The position numbers and the translations under genes are program-made. Positions 12,519 to 23,613 of a stretch of 64,000 nt of DNA are shown here, piece after piece. Position 1 is the stretch's first letter, and each line of letters opens with the position of its first letter. Source of the DNA: Diplolepis rosae. Taxonomy: Eukaryota > Arthropoda > Insecta > Hymenoptera > Diplolepididae. The notes under the pieces were generated by a model. That model had not been told where the DNA came from. It saw only the letters and a program-made list of their open reading frames with translations, and did not search any database. The stretch spans positions 4,883,001-4,947,000 of the forward strand of contig JAPYXD010000259.1 of NCBI GenBank assembly GCA_030998225.1. The letters are read 5' to 3'.

Positions 12519-14350
12519 TAAGATAAATTCAATAAAATTTGGGAATGTTTCATAATTTGAAGAAAATTTCGAATATTTTAGTTAATCTTTAGTAAATTCA
12601 AGATACGTTTACTCAAAAGTACTGTAAATTTCATGCGATTTTCTGTTACATTTGTAACTTGAAATTTTTGTAGATTTCAGAACATTTCTAAAAACAGTGT
12701 ACTTCGCTATTCGTCTTCCCAGTGGACTTGCTTGTGTATTTATAGTGGACATACATTCATAAATAACCGTAAAATATACATGACCGACCTTGCCGAATGT
12801 ATGGTCCTTTGGCGTCAAAAGTCGCTAGTTGTCAGGGGTGACCATATTTCTTTCACGATTACGGCTGTCCAGCTTAGAAGACTTATATACTTATAGACAT
12901 AGTAACAACTTTTTTTTCTTTTTCTTCTTCTTTCTTCCCTAGTCGAAAGTTCTCGAAGGAAATATCTAGATGGTAATGTCGATCGAGCGTCTTTAAATTT
13001 AACTCTTTCGATTCGACCTTGAAGTGTTGGCAGTATCATCTCGCTCTTACGAAACTCGAGCATGAAATGACCTTGAACTTGAAAGAAAGAAAAATGCTAT
13101 AAAACGAACATTGTAAATCAGACTTCCTTTCAGTAAATTTTCTTCAGCATGAGATTTATATGATAAAACTATTTTGGATAATTTATTGAAATATAAAATG
13201 CGAAATGTGAATTTCAAATGCGAATTGCGAACTTTGCCCTTTACGTAAAACTTTATGTCACATTCAAAGGCATTGAGAGTTTTATTAGCGTTGCTGTAAA
13301 ACTCAAAATGATGTAATTCCTTTAAAAGGATAGTAACTTGATATATTATCTTACTTAATAAATGTCAATTTTGGTATTTATTTCGTAATTGTAGTCAATT
13401 TCTTGCAAAATTATGCGAATTTAAAGCCTAAGATTAAAAACTTTTTACATTCGGTTTTAAAGGATATCAAGTTTTTACCGTAAGTTTTATCAATGGAAAA
13501 AATGTTTTTATTCAGTTGACAAAAGATAAAAAATAAATAAAAAAACATCATAATCGTTTCTTTTTCATGAGAATATTCAACGTCAAGAACATGAAATTGA
13601 TTATCGAATATTGTAAGAGTAACCGTAACCTAATGTGAAAATTTCTATAAAGATTCAATTTCACTTTTTGTATTATACTTCAGAAAGGTCTCATAAAATC
13701 GATCAATTTTATATAGCTCAACATTCTAACCTATTTTGAGTTATTCCTCTAAACGAGTAAAGTTCGACAAGGTAGTGTCGAGATAAATATTTGTACGGAA
13801 GTCAGAGGCGTTTGTTTGGGGCGCCTTTCTATGGAAAAAGTTTAAACTTTATACATTAGTTGCCCTAAAATCTCAGCTAATCGAACGTGGTTCGAATACT
13901 CGAGTGGCTATATATATCGATACTTTGTTTGCAATACTCCCAATAGTCCGTCGAACTATCAGAAAAAAAATCACGAACACTAGTCAATGCCAAGACGTAT
14001 AACAATATCAGATATTTTTCTTTTATTTCATAAAGAACTTTTTCTGCTTTTCCTCCCTGGACAATACTAAATGTATGAGATAACTTCATGGTTCGTTAAA
14101 GATGAAAAAAAAGTCTCATCACGTTCAAACTTTCAAACTAGACGAATTATGAAAGTGGAGGAAGGGGGCTGTTTTGGTATAAGACATGAAAAACTTAAAA
14201 CGAAATTTGGCCAAGATTTATTGTATATGACACAAAATAAACAAAACAATAAAATTTCTACTTTTATTGAGATAAATTGTGACAAACCCAAAAAAAATAG
14301 ATTCGAGAAAAATAAATTTTCTGTTGTTATTGGTGTTTGGTACCTTATTA
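12519..14350. other. AT-rich unique sequence
   Basis: I see no repeat family, RNA gene or splice-bounded exon. Short open frames on both strands lack domains and coding-like composition. Confidence 0.5.
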
Positions 14351-14357
14351 TCGAAAA

Positions 14358-14890
14358 AGTAACTTGTTATCCTTACAGTTACTTCTAAAGTTACTTTTCA
14401 TATCCTCTCCTCACCGTGCCTAATTTTTTAATTCGGAAAAATTGAAATGAATTGATTTGTTTTATATGATATTTGAAATATGTAATGTTTTTCGAAAAAT
14501 GGATATATTTAAACTATATATATCTGATCAAGTTCCACAACTTATAATATATACAAAAAAGTAACTTTACAGTCTGTTAAAGTAACTTTAAAAAATTAAA
14601 GTTACCGGAAAAATATACAGAGAAAGTTTGTGAAGCTATATATATTTTTTAAATAATGATAATTCTTAAAAATATTAGGAATCTGGGGAAAATCGAGGTG
14701 TAATGGTAATTATTCTCAGAGGACTGCAAATTTTTCGCAGTCAAAATAATAAAAATTCGAAAAATCATATTAAACTTCAGTATTTGACTGCGAAAAATTT
14801 TTACTTTTTTCAAAAAGTAATGTCAAAAGCTGCAAGTAATGTAACTTTTTAAGTAACATCGTTACTTCAAACAAGTTACTACCCAACGCT
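14358..14890. mobile_element. GTAAC-rich element with ACCCAACGCT end
   Basis: Multiple AAAGTTACTTT and GTAACTT words in both orientations fill this stretch. The right end reads, on the minus strand, AGCGTTGGGTAGTAACTTG. That terminus is the form seen in widespread animal hAT-like MITEs (family knowledge). The left end (GTAACTTGTTATCC near 14358) is less certain and I cannot show an 8-bp duplication. An internal inverted ACTGCRAAWTTTTTCGCAGTC hairpin lies near 14726-14800. Confidence 0.45.
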
Positions 14891-17239
14891 TGTTATTTTA
14901 TTATTAAATACACTGATATTTAAAAATAGAATGACCTATTATTTTATTAAGATTTCAGAACTTTAAAAAATTTGAGTTTGATATTGGACAGAGAACAATT
15001 TCGCAGAGAGTGAAGATTGATGCTTCTTTTTTTTCGTTTTCAGTCACAGTAGTTTGCCAAAGAGTAAGTATCTTGGGACAGGAAGAGAGGTGAGCAAAGT
15101 GAGGAAAGGACGCGTGCATGGTCACCACGACCATTAACCGGTTCTACCAACACAGTGGGTGACCATGCTCATGATCCTAAGGTGTGTCGAAGATTCTCGA
15201 CTTTTCTACAGATCAGAATGGTCGTAAAGATTTATGTCTCCTTGGGAAACTACTGTCCCCAGAGGCTTTTTTCAAAATTCGATTTTCTTTGGATGAAGAA
15301 AAAGGTTCAAATAACGAAGGAAAATAAAAATAATAATGAACAAAACTGTACGACCCTTTTCGAGGTGCGAGAAGATTCGCGCTCAATATTAGTGGTTGAA
15401 AAAAAAGAACTAAAACTCACATTTGAAAAAAAAAGATTGAGAAAAATAACCGAAATTCTTGTTTTTTCGACAAATGACGTAACACGTGAAGAAAGCAAGG
15501 CATTAAAATTTTTAACTGCAATAAGTTCTACAAAAAACTCAATTAATTTGATTGAATAAAATACAAAAAAATATTTAATAAAAACAACTACCGTAGCTAA
15601 ATGAATTTTCAACTAAAAACAAATAAATTTGAAAGGAATAAAATGAAATATCAATCTAAATAGATAAATTGAACTTACATCAATGAATTCTCAACTAACT
15701 AGATAAATCTTCAAACAACATTTTTAACAGTATGAAATTAAAAAAAAAAAACTAATGTTTTATAACAAAATAATCAAAATCGAATTTGTAGATCTTTTTA
15801 GGCAAATAATGCTACCTCTGATCTCTTCTTTTCGTATCTTTCATACCCAAACAGAAATTTCGACATGGCCCAGACTGGGCCCACGCCTAGGCCAACAGCC
15901 AAATTTTTGAACCACCCTGGACCATGCCAAATGCCATAATGTTTTTAATCCACGTCGAGTCAAAAGATACTATTGAAGTAATTTGTAGAGCTCTTTGAAT
16001 ACTAATGTGGACCGATATTAAGATTTTCAAATTTTTCAAAAATTAGTTTTCAAACGTTTTGAAATCTTGTTATTATCTAAATTTTTGACGAGAACACACT
16101 CAGTAAATAATGTATTTTATTTGAACAGACTTTTTCTTGGATAAACAGAAGTATTAGGTTAATTAAAAAAAAAAAAAAAATTGGTTTATTCACCACAATA
16201 TTTATTCACTAAAATAAAGTTATGGCTAAATATACAGACAGGTTTTTAAAAATCTATCTTTAAATATAGAAGGTCACGAAACGTGGAGATTTGTTAGAAA
16301 AATAGGATGTCAAATTTCACATAAATCTAATACCTTCTCACAAAAATGAGAATGTAATATTTATAAAATATTCCAAACATTATTTTTCACTAAGCCGTTC
16401 GAAAAACTATAATAATGCGATACTAAATATTATCTATTAAAATGTACAATCACTCTTTTAACATAATTAGCTTTTATTAAAGAAAAATATACAAACATAT
16501 ACCTACACAGATAAAAAATAATTGAAAATGTTAAGAACACGAAACAAGCCAATGCTACTCGTAGAAGAAAGTAGCAATCTTATTGAATACCTTATCGAAT
16601 TCGACGCCGAGAAAAGTAAAATTACCTAATTATATAAATTATAAATTCACATTCAATGCCGCTTAGTTGAGAAAGTAGCAAAACTCAGCTATTTTCCAAT
16701 TTTCGCAATTCTTAATGCTTTCAAAATTTATTTCCTTTAAAAGCCTATATGTTTTAATTTTACTCTTAACTTTATTTCTTTATTCTCAATTATCAGTAAA
16801 AATATTAACCTAGAATTTGTCGATTTTCCGCCGAGTGGTTTACGGTAGGTCAGTACTCTTAATTATTTGCGGCAAGAAAGAGAGCAATTGAGATGAAGCA
16901 AGTCGAAGAATCTCGAAATAGAATTTGTAAACTGAGATATGAGGTGCCAAAGTTATAAACTTTATGAGAAAAAGGGTGGGACAAACACTTTTTTATTCAT
17001 CATTATTCTCCATAATTTAAAATATGTACAATATTTTACTACGAGAAGAAAAATGACCTAGAGTTGGAGGGATGTAAACATGAAAAAGTGGAAAAGAAAA
17101 TGAGACCATCAGTCGCGTATATTTTGTTCCCTAATATATCCCTTCTCATATCATCTGCACAACTTGGTTCAGTTTTTACTTGTTTCCGCCCAAAATACAT
17201 AAACCAAAGAAAGATTGATTGTATAATTTCACGAAAGAA

Positions 17240-17242
<3 letters not shown>
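14891..17242. other. AT-rich sequence with an open frame and a repeat end
   Basis: 15155-15559 is open for 134 codons on the plus strand but is Lys/Ser/Thr-rich with no domain and starts at GTG. It is probably chance. 16280-16354 is a diverged copy of the family E terminus, sharing ACATAA, CTAATACCTTCTCA and ATGAGAATGTA. The remainder shows nothing. Confidence 0.4.

Positions 17243-17273
<31 letters not shown>
17243..17273 (+). repeat. Poly(A) tract of 31 bases
   Basis: An uninterrupted run of A. No retrotransposon sequence is recognisable upstream, so I cannot say whether it is a retroposed tail or simple slippage. Tract length may also be inaccurate in the assembly. Confidence 0.9.
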
Positions 17274-17275
<2 letters not shown>

Positions 17276-17860
17276 TTATATCTACATATGTTTTTCTGGT
17301 ATTCAGAGATTTACGTTATTTGCGAAAAAAATATTTACCTTGAAGCAATCTCGAAGTTCCTTTACCTACATATGAAAACGAAATGATAATTACTTAAAAA
17401 AATTTTGTTACAAAAGAAATCCTATGTTAGCAACCTTTTTTTCGGTATTTTTTAGATTCATGATAAATAAATTTTCGCTAAAAAAATCGGCAAATTTGTT
17501 ATTGTAAAATTAATAATTATTAAAATAAACAAAAAATAACAACCCAGATAACATTTATGATTTTCATTCCAAAATCACATGACGATTTGCACAATGTTTG
17601 TAACGCACTCGTGGTGAATTTATAATTTTAACATCACAGGTGAGCTTGATGTAATGGCAATAACTTTACAAGATGCACACATTGAGCAACTGTTTTTTTT
17701 TTTTTAATTTTGCGCCTTTCTAGATGCGCGTTAGTATGTTTTGGATTGGTCAATCTCAATGCGTGATCATGTGGTGATGATGAGTGATGTGTATGTCGAA
17801 ATCTTGTTACCCTCGTTACTGATGGCAGATTAGGAGCAGCAACAAATAGTATATTGTACA
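17274..17860. other. AT-rich sequence, no feature
   Basis: 17630-17860 is slightly richer in GC and open on the minus strand for 75 codons, but it lacks ATG context, domains and splice signals. No call is made. Confidence 0.4.
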
Positions 17861-17863
17861 ACT

Positions 17864-17953
17864 AGGGAAAAAAAAATTTATTTTTTCTACTAGCGGGCCA
17901 TAAAGTGGACTTTATTGCCCCGTGCGGGGCTTTATGGCCCGCTAGTAGAAAAA
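17864..17953. mobile_element. Hairpin element of family H, copy 1
   Basis: It opens with the family prefix ACTAGGGAAAAAAAAATTTA. Then TTTTTCTACTAGCGGGCC (17882-17899) and onward forms a perfect 24-bp stem with 17930-17953. The loop holds a second hairpin, GCCCCGTGCGGGGC (17917-17930). Related pieces occur at 22728-22837, 23395-23440, 24952-25020 and 33388-33545. The GC-rich stems stand out sharply from the AT-rich background. Confidence 0.8.
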
Positions 17954-18064
17954 CATATTTTAACGTCCGTATATTTCATATTCACCGCAGATTCGTAAGT
18001 ATACTTGTTACGTCTATCTAAATCAATCCGCGATTTTTTCATTTTATTTCACTATATACTCGTA

Positions 18065-18067
<3 letters not shown>

Positions 18068-18136
<69 letters not shown>
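18068..18136. repeat. (TA)n microsatellite in a short palindrome
   Basis: About 34 TA units. The flanks are inverted: TATTTCACTATA before and TATAGTGAAATA after. The tract therefore either sits inside a small foldback or expanded from its loop. Confidence 0.9.
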
Positions 18137-18139
<3 letters not shown>

Positions 18140-19526
18140 GCGTATAGTGAAATAGTTTAAACGGTGTAAGTCCACGAAAAAATCCAACCCCAAATTTTTT
18201 TTGCTTTACATTTATTCACTTTCAACGATTTCAAAGCATAGACTTAAAAATTACGCATTATTCATTTTTTCATGTCAATAAACGTGATTCAAATACGGAT
18301 TATTTTCACTTTTCAAAAAGAGTGAGTAATATTACTTGTTGAGTTATACGATTTGTCCACGATTGAATATGCGTTAAAAATGATAAAAGAGTAGAATTAA
18401 GCACTTTTTTTCATTCTTTACACAATTAATCGAACGATAAATTACACTGCAAATATATCATGTTAGGTTAAACATTTATTTTTCACATTTTGCTGTTATA
18501 AAAATAATTATATTTTCAGATTCCCGGATTTTCCATCAAATTGTTTTTAGATTTTGTGATTCTCAGATTCTCGGATCTTTTATCAGATTGTTTCCGGATT
18601 TCGTCGATTGTTTCGTAAATGGTCTCAGATCTCGGCATTCGGATCGCAGATTGTTTTGTAAGTTTTGTCTTTCAAATTGTTTGCACGTAACAAATTTAAG
18701 AAATGATAGATTTCCCAAACAGCACCATTGTCCATTAAACGTCATGTGATGGTATGTTCACAGGACAATGTTTCGGGTTAATTAACAACCAAACCCGCTG
18801 TTAGGGTTTACATAAAAACGATTACAAGATTTCACAAATTCCCTTCGTAAATGAATTGTTATAATAGGAAAGAAAACTTTAAAATCATAATCGTTTCGCT
18901 TTTTACATTTCAATTCAGATATGTAAATTATCTTTATTGAATTTTGAATAATTTGCGATAAAATTTGATAGCTAAAACCAGATGATAAAAAATGGAATTG
19001 ATAATTTCACAGGCATACTAAACAAACATAGAGTAACATTTTGAATACATAAAATAATGATAATAAAGCATATATGAATGAAAATGTTTCTTTAATGTCA
19101 AACATCCCGTGAAAATGATTTCAGAATTTTTTAGCGTCCCATTTTTGAGTAATCGATCATCAAAGTTGCGAATTGACATAGAGGCGATTACTAAAGAAAG
19201 AAAGAAAGGCAAAATGAAATATGAATGTAATGAAATACATATGTACAGAAGCTTTAGAGTTAATCACACGAGTGATTCCCTTGTGAATCTCGAGTGATCT
19301 CGATGTGAGCTCATGGTGGTCATACAACTGTATATGTATGTGAGCTCATATGTGATCCACTTGACGATGTGTATGTGATTTCACATGTAAATCACGAATT
19401 TTATCTGTGAAATTTGAGAAAAACGCTTCAAAGTTTTGCTCTACTAATTCGCAACTCGTCAACTTGTATAGAAACCCGGCCTGGAGCAACAGAAGTATAC
19501 AAGAATCTGTAGTACGTGTTAAACTA
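18137..19526. other. AT-rich sequence with a GTGAT-rich palindromic patch
   Basis: 19255-19400 has repeated words such as GTGATTCCC, GTGATCTCG, GTGAGCTCAT and GTGATTTCACATGT in both orientations, probably a decayed foldback element. 18500-18620 has repeated AGATTCYCGGATT and CAGATTGTTT words. No genes are seen. Confidence 0.4.
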
Positions 19527-19702
19527 CATGGGGTGAAAAGCCCGCGACCTCATATAGAGATTGCGTGACAATCTCAAATTTATTATGTTCATGCAGTAAT
19601 ACAAACCTTCCCTGGCCTACAGTCAACATTTTATGACATTTCGACAATTAGTTTACGAGTCATAGTCATTAAAGTGACGCTACTTTTACTGTTTGAGGAA
19701 AA

Positions 19703-20042
19703 ATGGTTTCCAAGGAATTTCGTCTTTCGACAAAACATTGCTTTTTAGTGGGAAAAAATACTACCCAAGCCAAGAAATGACTTGATAAATTTTATAGTAC
19801 ATCTTCTCCATCGTATAAAAAAAAGAGGTATGCCGAATTGAACCGCGGTCGTACATCCACCAATGATGTTGAACGTTTGGGTCGTCCAAATGAGGCAGTT
19901 ACTGAAGAAAATATCAAAAAAGTGCATCGTATTGTTTTGGAAGATCGAAAAATAAAAGTGAGTGAGATAGCTAAAATGGTAAAGATATCAACATAACGCG
20001 TGTGCCATATTTTACATAAACATTTGGGTATGAAAAAAGTGT
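19703..20042 (+). pseudogene. Mariner transposase, N-terminal DNA-binding part
   Basis: The frame from ATG 19703 reads the mariner N-terminal region: a first helix-turn-helix, then the linker GRPNEAVTEENI, then SEIAKMVKIST and RVCHILHKHLGMKKV of the second helix-turn-helix. Two in-frame stops (TGA after the QAKK segment and TAA just before RVCHIL) replace single codons, so the gene is broken by point mutation. It then stops abruptly because a foldback element lies between this part and the catalytic half. In a working element this region binds the inverted repeats. Confidence 0.9.
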
Positions 20043-20086
20043 ATATCTATCTAATATAATCTATATATTATATGTATGTCTATATA

Positions 20087-21115
20087 AAACAGTATATCTG
20101 AGAAAACGATACAGAATTTTAGTTAAGCAAAATACCTGTAGTGACTATACGATATTGGTATTGTAGCTAAACTGAATGCGTGATGCACCGAAATCCGTAT
20201 TTTGCCATCGTACCACTATAATTTCGTTCCTGCAACGATAGATGTATAGCTGTTCGACCTATACCGGTTTATAGTGTCTCGACCCATGCGGTATAGGCGA
20301 GACAACTATACTGGTTTGCCGCGCGACCTTTACATTGCTTCGCATGCACGCGACTCTATCCTCGAAATAAGAAAGAAGTGTCATTTGTTCCAAGCGTTTG
20401 TCGATTTGTTTGGAGCATTTTTTCTTTGTTTGAAAGATCATTTTTGCGTATCGCGTATTATTTTATCACACACGAAAATTCACAACAGAGATGGACGAGT
20501 GGGTGAAGAAAAAATTGACTGATTGGGGATTAAGAACAATCGAAAGACCTGGGCTCGAATCCCAGCGCAGTCGAAAGCGTCATTTTTTCCACAGAAAGAT
20601 TTTCAAATTCTTTAAATATTGAATTTATTTGCATTATTTGCGATATAAGAGTTTGAAATTGTCTACGAGGACACCTGTCGACAACGTATCCTATCTGATA
20701 CGCGACTAGTGATCCTCCGATAATGTAGGCAGTGACAAAAATTTCAAACTCAACTAATTAATTTAAAATATATCGAAGCTTTCGAAGGTAAGTATTAGCA
20801 TATTTACAATAATTTGACCATCATTTTCTAATTTTCTATTATTTATAATTAAAGCTTTAGATTACAGAACATGCGACAACTCTATCGCATGCATTGTTAT
20901 GACAGGCATAATATTTTGGTTACGATAGCTATACATCGTATTGTTATATCAACGAACTTGTATCCTTCGCGGAGCAATATGACGTTTTGGAATACCAGTA
21001 TAGCTGTCTCACTTATACTCGTATAGTTCTAAGGACCATACTGTAGCATTGGTCTGATAGCAATATTTTCTGGTTCTGAGGAGCCAAGATATAGTTCTCT
21101 CAGCTATACTGTTTT
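20087..21115. mobile_element. Foldback element T inserted in the mariner
   Basis: Its ends are inverted: ACAGTATATCTGAGAAAACGA on the left and, reading inward from the right, ACAGTATAGCTGAGAGAACTA. A subterminal inverted pair (GAGACAACTATACTGG with CCAGTATAGCTGTCTC) and several TATAGCTGT-like words suggest a multi-repeat terminal structure. It interrupts the mariner between its DNA-binding and catalytic halves. A tRNA-like SINE sits in its middle. No transposase is visible. Confidence 0.7.
20484..20620 (+). repeat. tRNA-derived SINE candidate (Leu/Ser-type head)
   Basis: ATGGACGAGTGGG (20491-20503) resembles a Leu/Ser tRNA A box. CTGGG-CTCGAAT-CCCAG forms a perfect 5-bp T arm with a 7-base loop, and a 7-base 3' acceptor-like strand CGCAGTC follows. 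The 5' acceptor strand has diverged. Downstream comes an unrelated tail ending CTTTAAATATT. The 79 bases 20542-20620 recur identically at 48361-48439, which shows mobility. RNA polymerase III transcription from the boxes is inferred. Confidence 0.6.
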
Positions 21116-21118
21116 TTC

Positions 21119-21771
21119 ATTGTGCTGCGTTATCTAACAATCGACCAGAAGCAGCAACGTGTTGATGATTTTTTGTCTAGATTCGTGAAAATTGATGAAA
21201 CAAGGATCCATTATTACACACCGCAATCTAATAGACAATCTTCAGAGTGGTTGCAAGCGGAGGAAAGCTGACCGAAACCCCCAAAGACATAACGTTCAGC
21301 CAGCAAGATTATAGCCAATTTTTTTGGGATGCGCATGGCATAATACTTATCAACTATTTGCGAAAAGGAAAAAGAATAATTGGCGAGTACTATGTCACAT
21401 TATTGGACAAATTGGCTGAGGGGACCAAGAAAAAACGACCGCATTTGAAGAAGAAAAAACTCTTGATTCATTAAGACAACGCATCGGCGCACTCATCCAT
21501 AAAATCGATGGTGAAATTGGATTCTTTGGGTTATGAATTGCTTCCTCACCCACCATATTCTCCAGATCTAACCCCGAGCGATTACTATTTGTTTCCTAAT
21601 TTGAAAAGATGGCTCCAGGGAAAGAGATTTCACACCAATGAGAAGATCATATCGGAAACGAAAACCTATTTTGCAGAGTTTGACAAATCGTATTATTCTA
21701 AGAGTATCAAAATGTTAGAAGACCGTTGTAACAAGTCCATTTCGCTTCAAGGAGATTATTTTGAGGGATAA
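21119..21771 (+). pseudogene. Mariner transposase, catalytic DD34D domain (broken)
   Basis: The frame starts LRYLTIDQKQQRVDD and contains KIDETRIHYYTPQSNRQSSEW, with the first catalytic Asp at 21194-21196. It continues through FFWDAHGIILINYL and KKRPHLKKKKLLIH to DNASAHSS, with the second Asp at 21475-21477. It ends at HPPYSPDLTPSDYYLF, with the third Asp at 21580-21582. Exactly 34 residues separate the last two Asp, the mariner DD34D signature. All three catalytic residues survive, but in-frame stops (TGA after QAEES, TAA before DNASAHSS) kill the gene. The terminal stop at 21769-21771 follows GDYFEG. Confidence 0.93.
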
Positions 21772-21837
21772 AAATTATTTCACATGCAAAAATTGGTTCT
21801 TTTATTGGTAGGCCGCGGACTTTTCATACGGAGAGAC

Positions 21838-22115
21838 CCAAGTTTACAATTTTTGCTAAACTACGTTTCAATTTAGGAAAAAAAGTGTCATAGTGAAAAT
21901 TCTCGGCAGCGAAATACTGAAGTTCAGATGAACTATATTGCAAGTTACTATAGATTGTATCAAACTTTATAATTATTTATACTAAAGTTTTATATCATTT
22001 TTTGAATTTTTAGTATTTTAAATGGGAAAAATTTCCAGTCCGCTAGAAATAATTATCATTACACCTTGATTTTCCCTAAATTCCTAATATTTTTTAGAAT
22101 TATACACTAATAAAA
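21838..22115. mobile_element. MITE family G-prime, uninterrupted copy
   Basis: It shares AAGTTTACAATTTYTGCTA, CTACGTTTCAATT, AGATGAACTAT, GGGAAAAATTTCCAGTCC and TATTTTTTAGAATTAT with 60696-61873. Because this copy is continuous it shows the empty site for elements inserted in the other one. It abuts the right end of the mariner. Confidence 0.7.
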
Positions 22116-22116
22116 A

Positions 22117-22726
22117 TAGTATATTACGTGCCTAGGCGCACAGTGAGGGTTATTGCGTGACGAGCGACAATGCTCGCAGGAGATCGCAGCAAGGCGTAGG
22201 TGAGGCGTAGTCGAGGTGTAGCCAATGCGTAGTCGAGGCGTAGCTGAGGCAAAGCCGAGACGAAGCCGAGACGAAGCTGAGGCGCGATCAGTCCTGCGAG
22301 CATTGTCGCGAGTCTCGTAATTTCCCGAATTGTGTGCATTGGCACGTATTCTATTTTATGTGACTTCGGTGCGTATACGAGTTTTTATACGTATACTCGA
22401 ATCTAATCTAGTATTGTAGTTGTTTGCGGCGCTAGTCATTACACTTGATATATCACGACTAGTCACGGCCATTTTGATTTTATCGATCTTGTGTAGTAGT
22501 AATGGATTTTAATAGACGCATGCGCAGTTCAAATGTACAAGGCTTTGCCAGTAAGGTAATAACGCTGTACGAAGAAGAAGAAGACTGTGCTTCGTTGCAT
22601 GGCTATAGGCGCATGCGCAGTTCAATTTTTACATTTCATTCCTCTGTAGCGCAATGTACTACATTGCGCTACTGTTAACTGTAGCGAAAAAACGAGTTTG
22701 CGCACCAGTGGCACATAATAGTACAT
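22117..22726 (+). mobile_element. GC-rich element P, copy 1, with minisatellite
   Basis: Ends GTATATTACGTGCCTAGGCGC and (reverse) GTACTATTATGTGCCACTGG are similar inverted repeats. Inside, an 18-bp perfect inverted repeat (22164-22181 with 22292-22309, core CAATGCTCGCAGGA) brackets eight 11-bp tandem units. A shorter copy lies in inverse orientation at 42893-43258 and shares the minisatellite, its bracketing repeat and the GTGCATTGGCACG/GACTTCGGTGCG-type flank. No reading frame is credible. The class of element is unknown to me. Confidence 0.7.
22191..22278 (+). repeat. 11-bp GC-rich minisatellite, 8 units
   Basis: Units of the form GAGGCGTAGCC or GAGACGAAGCC follow each other without gaps, with 1-4 differences between units. 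The tract is capped on both sides by the arms of an 18-bp inverted repeat, so the array occupies the loop of a predicted hairpin. Confidence 0.9.
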
Positions 22727-22727
22727 T

Positions 22728-22837
22728 GTGCAACTAGGAAAAAAAAAATTTATTTTGCGAGTGTGAAGTTTGATGCCCGAGCAAAGCGAGGGTAACAACC
22801 ACACGAGTAAAATAGATGTTTTTTTTCCTAGTTGCAC
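22728..22837. mobile_element. Hairpin element of family H, copy 2
   Basis: GTGCAACTAGGAAAAAAAA at 22728 pairs with TTTTTTTTCCTAGTTGCAC ending at 22837. The loop contains TTTGATGCCCGAGCAAAGCGAGGG, also present at 33434-33457. It directly follows element P, as in the inverse copy near 42.88 kb. Confidence 0.75.
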
Positions 22838-23613
22838 ACGATTTTTTTTCTACTATAGGGTCAGAAAGTGGATTTGTACAAACAGTATTTAGTTAAATCA
22901 TCAAAAATATTCGTTTGACTTGATTAAATCATAGCCAAACAATGTATTTTTTTTAATAAAACAAATACTTCGATTACCTGAACCAAACATATGGTTACCC
23001 GTATAATAATTAAATTCTTCAGTTACTTCAACAAAATTTTCATTGTGATAACTATATATTATTTTAAATTAAGAGAGTATTCGGTTAAATCTACATCAAC
23101 AATCTTTGGCTGAATCAACCAAAAATATCTTAATTAATCTAATATAAAACCTTCTTTGATTTCGCCAAAGATCTTGGTTCATCTGATAAAATAGTTTGGT
23201 TAGATCGAAGACATTTTTTCAATTGTTCGTCATTTACTTTATGTAAACTCTGGGATATATATTCAATTAATCTAACACCCAAAAAAATTGTTGCAATAAA
23301 ACCATTTTTTTTAATGAACCAAAACCTTTCCTTGAATAAACGAGTAAAATTAATGTTTTTCCCGTCTCGCACACTATTTTTTATCTACGAGGGTGTCAAA
23401 AAATGGATTTGTTTGCCCCGCACGGGGCAATAAAAAGCGTATTTAAACGAACCACCTTTGGTTCAATAAAACAAGTTCTACGGTTGAATGAACCAAAAAT
23501 TTCTTCAGCTATATCTTGAGAAATTTTTTTGGTTGATCCATTCAGTCTTACTATAATCATCCATGAGTTTTCTGTATTAAAACTTTTGATTGTAGTCTGT
23601 ACTTTAAGAATTC
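22838..23613. other. Degraded MITE words and family H fragment
   Basis: 22880-23200 is made of AACCAAA and TTTGGTTGA words of family C style. 23395-23440 is a family H piece with the palindrome GCCCCGCACGGGGC (23415-23428). No ends can be set. Confidence 0.45.

Larger units (their letters stand above)
19527..21830 (+). mobile_element. Decayed mariner element, split by a 1-kb insertion
   Basis: Terminal inverted repeats are readable: GTGAAAAGCCCGCGACCTC near the left end and, on the minus strand, TATGAAAAGTCCGCGGCCTA near the right end. They enclose a transposase in the right order (N-terminal part 19703-20042, C-terminal part 21119-21771). Without the intervening foldback (20087-21115) the element would be close to the usual mariner length of about 1.3 kb. 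Stop codons show it is dead. Mariner elements of this type are common in insects. Confidence 0.9.

Noticed and set aside
15155..15559. 134-codon open frame, the second longest in the window
   Set aside because: It starts at GTG, is of low-complexity Lys/Glu/Thr composition, has no domain, and the opposite strand is open for 101 codons in the same place.
19703..21771. Mariner transposase as an active gene
   Set aside because: It has four in-frame stops and a 1-kb insertion between domains, although all three catalytic Asp codons survive.
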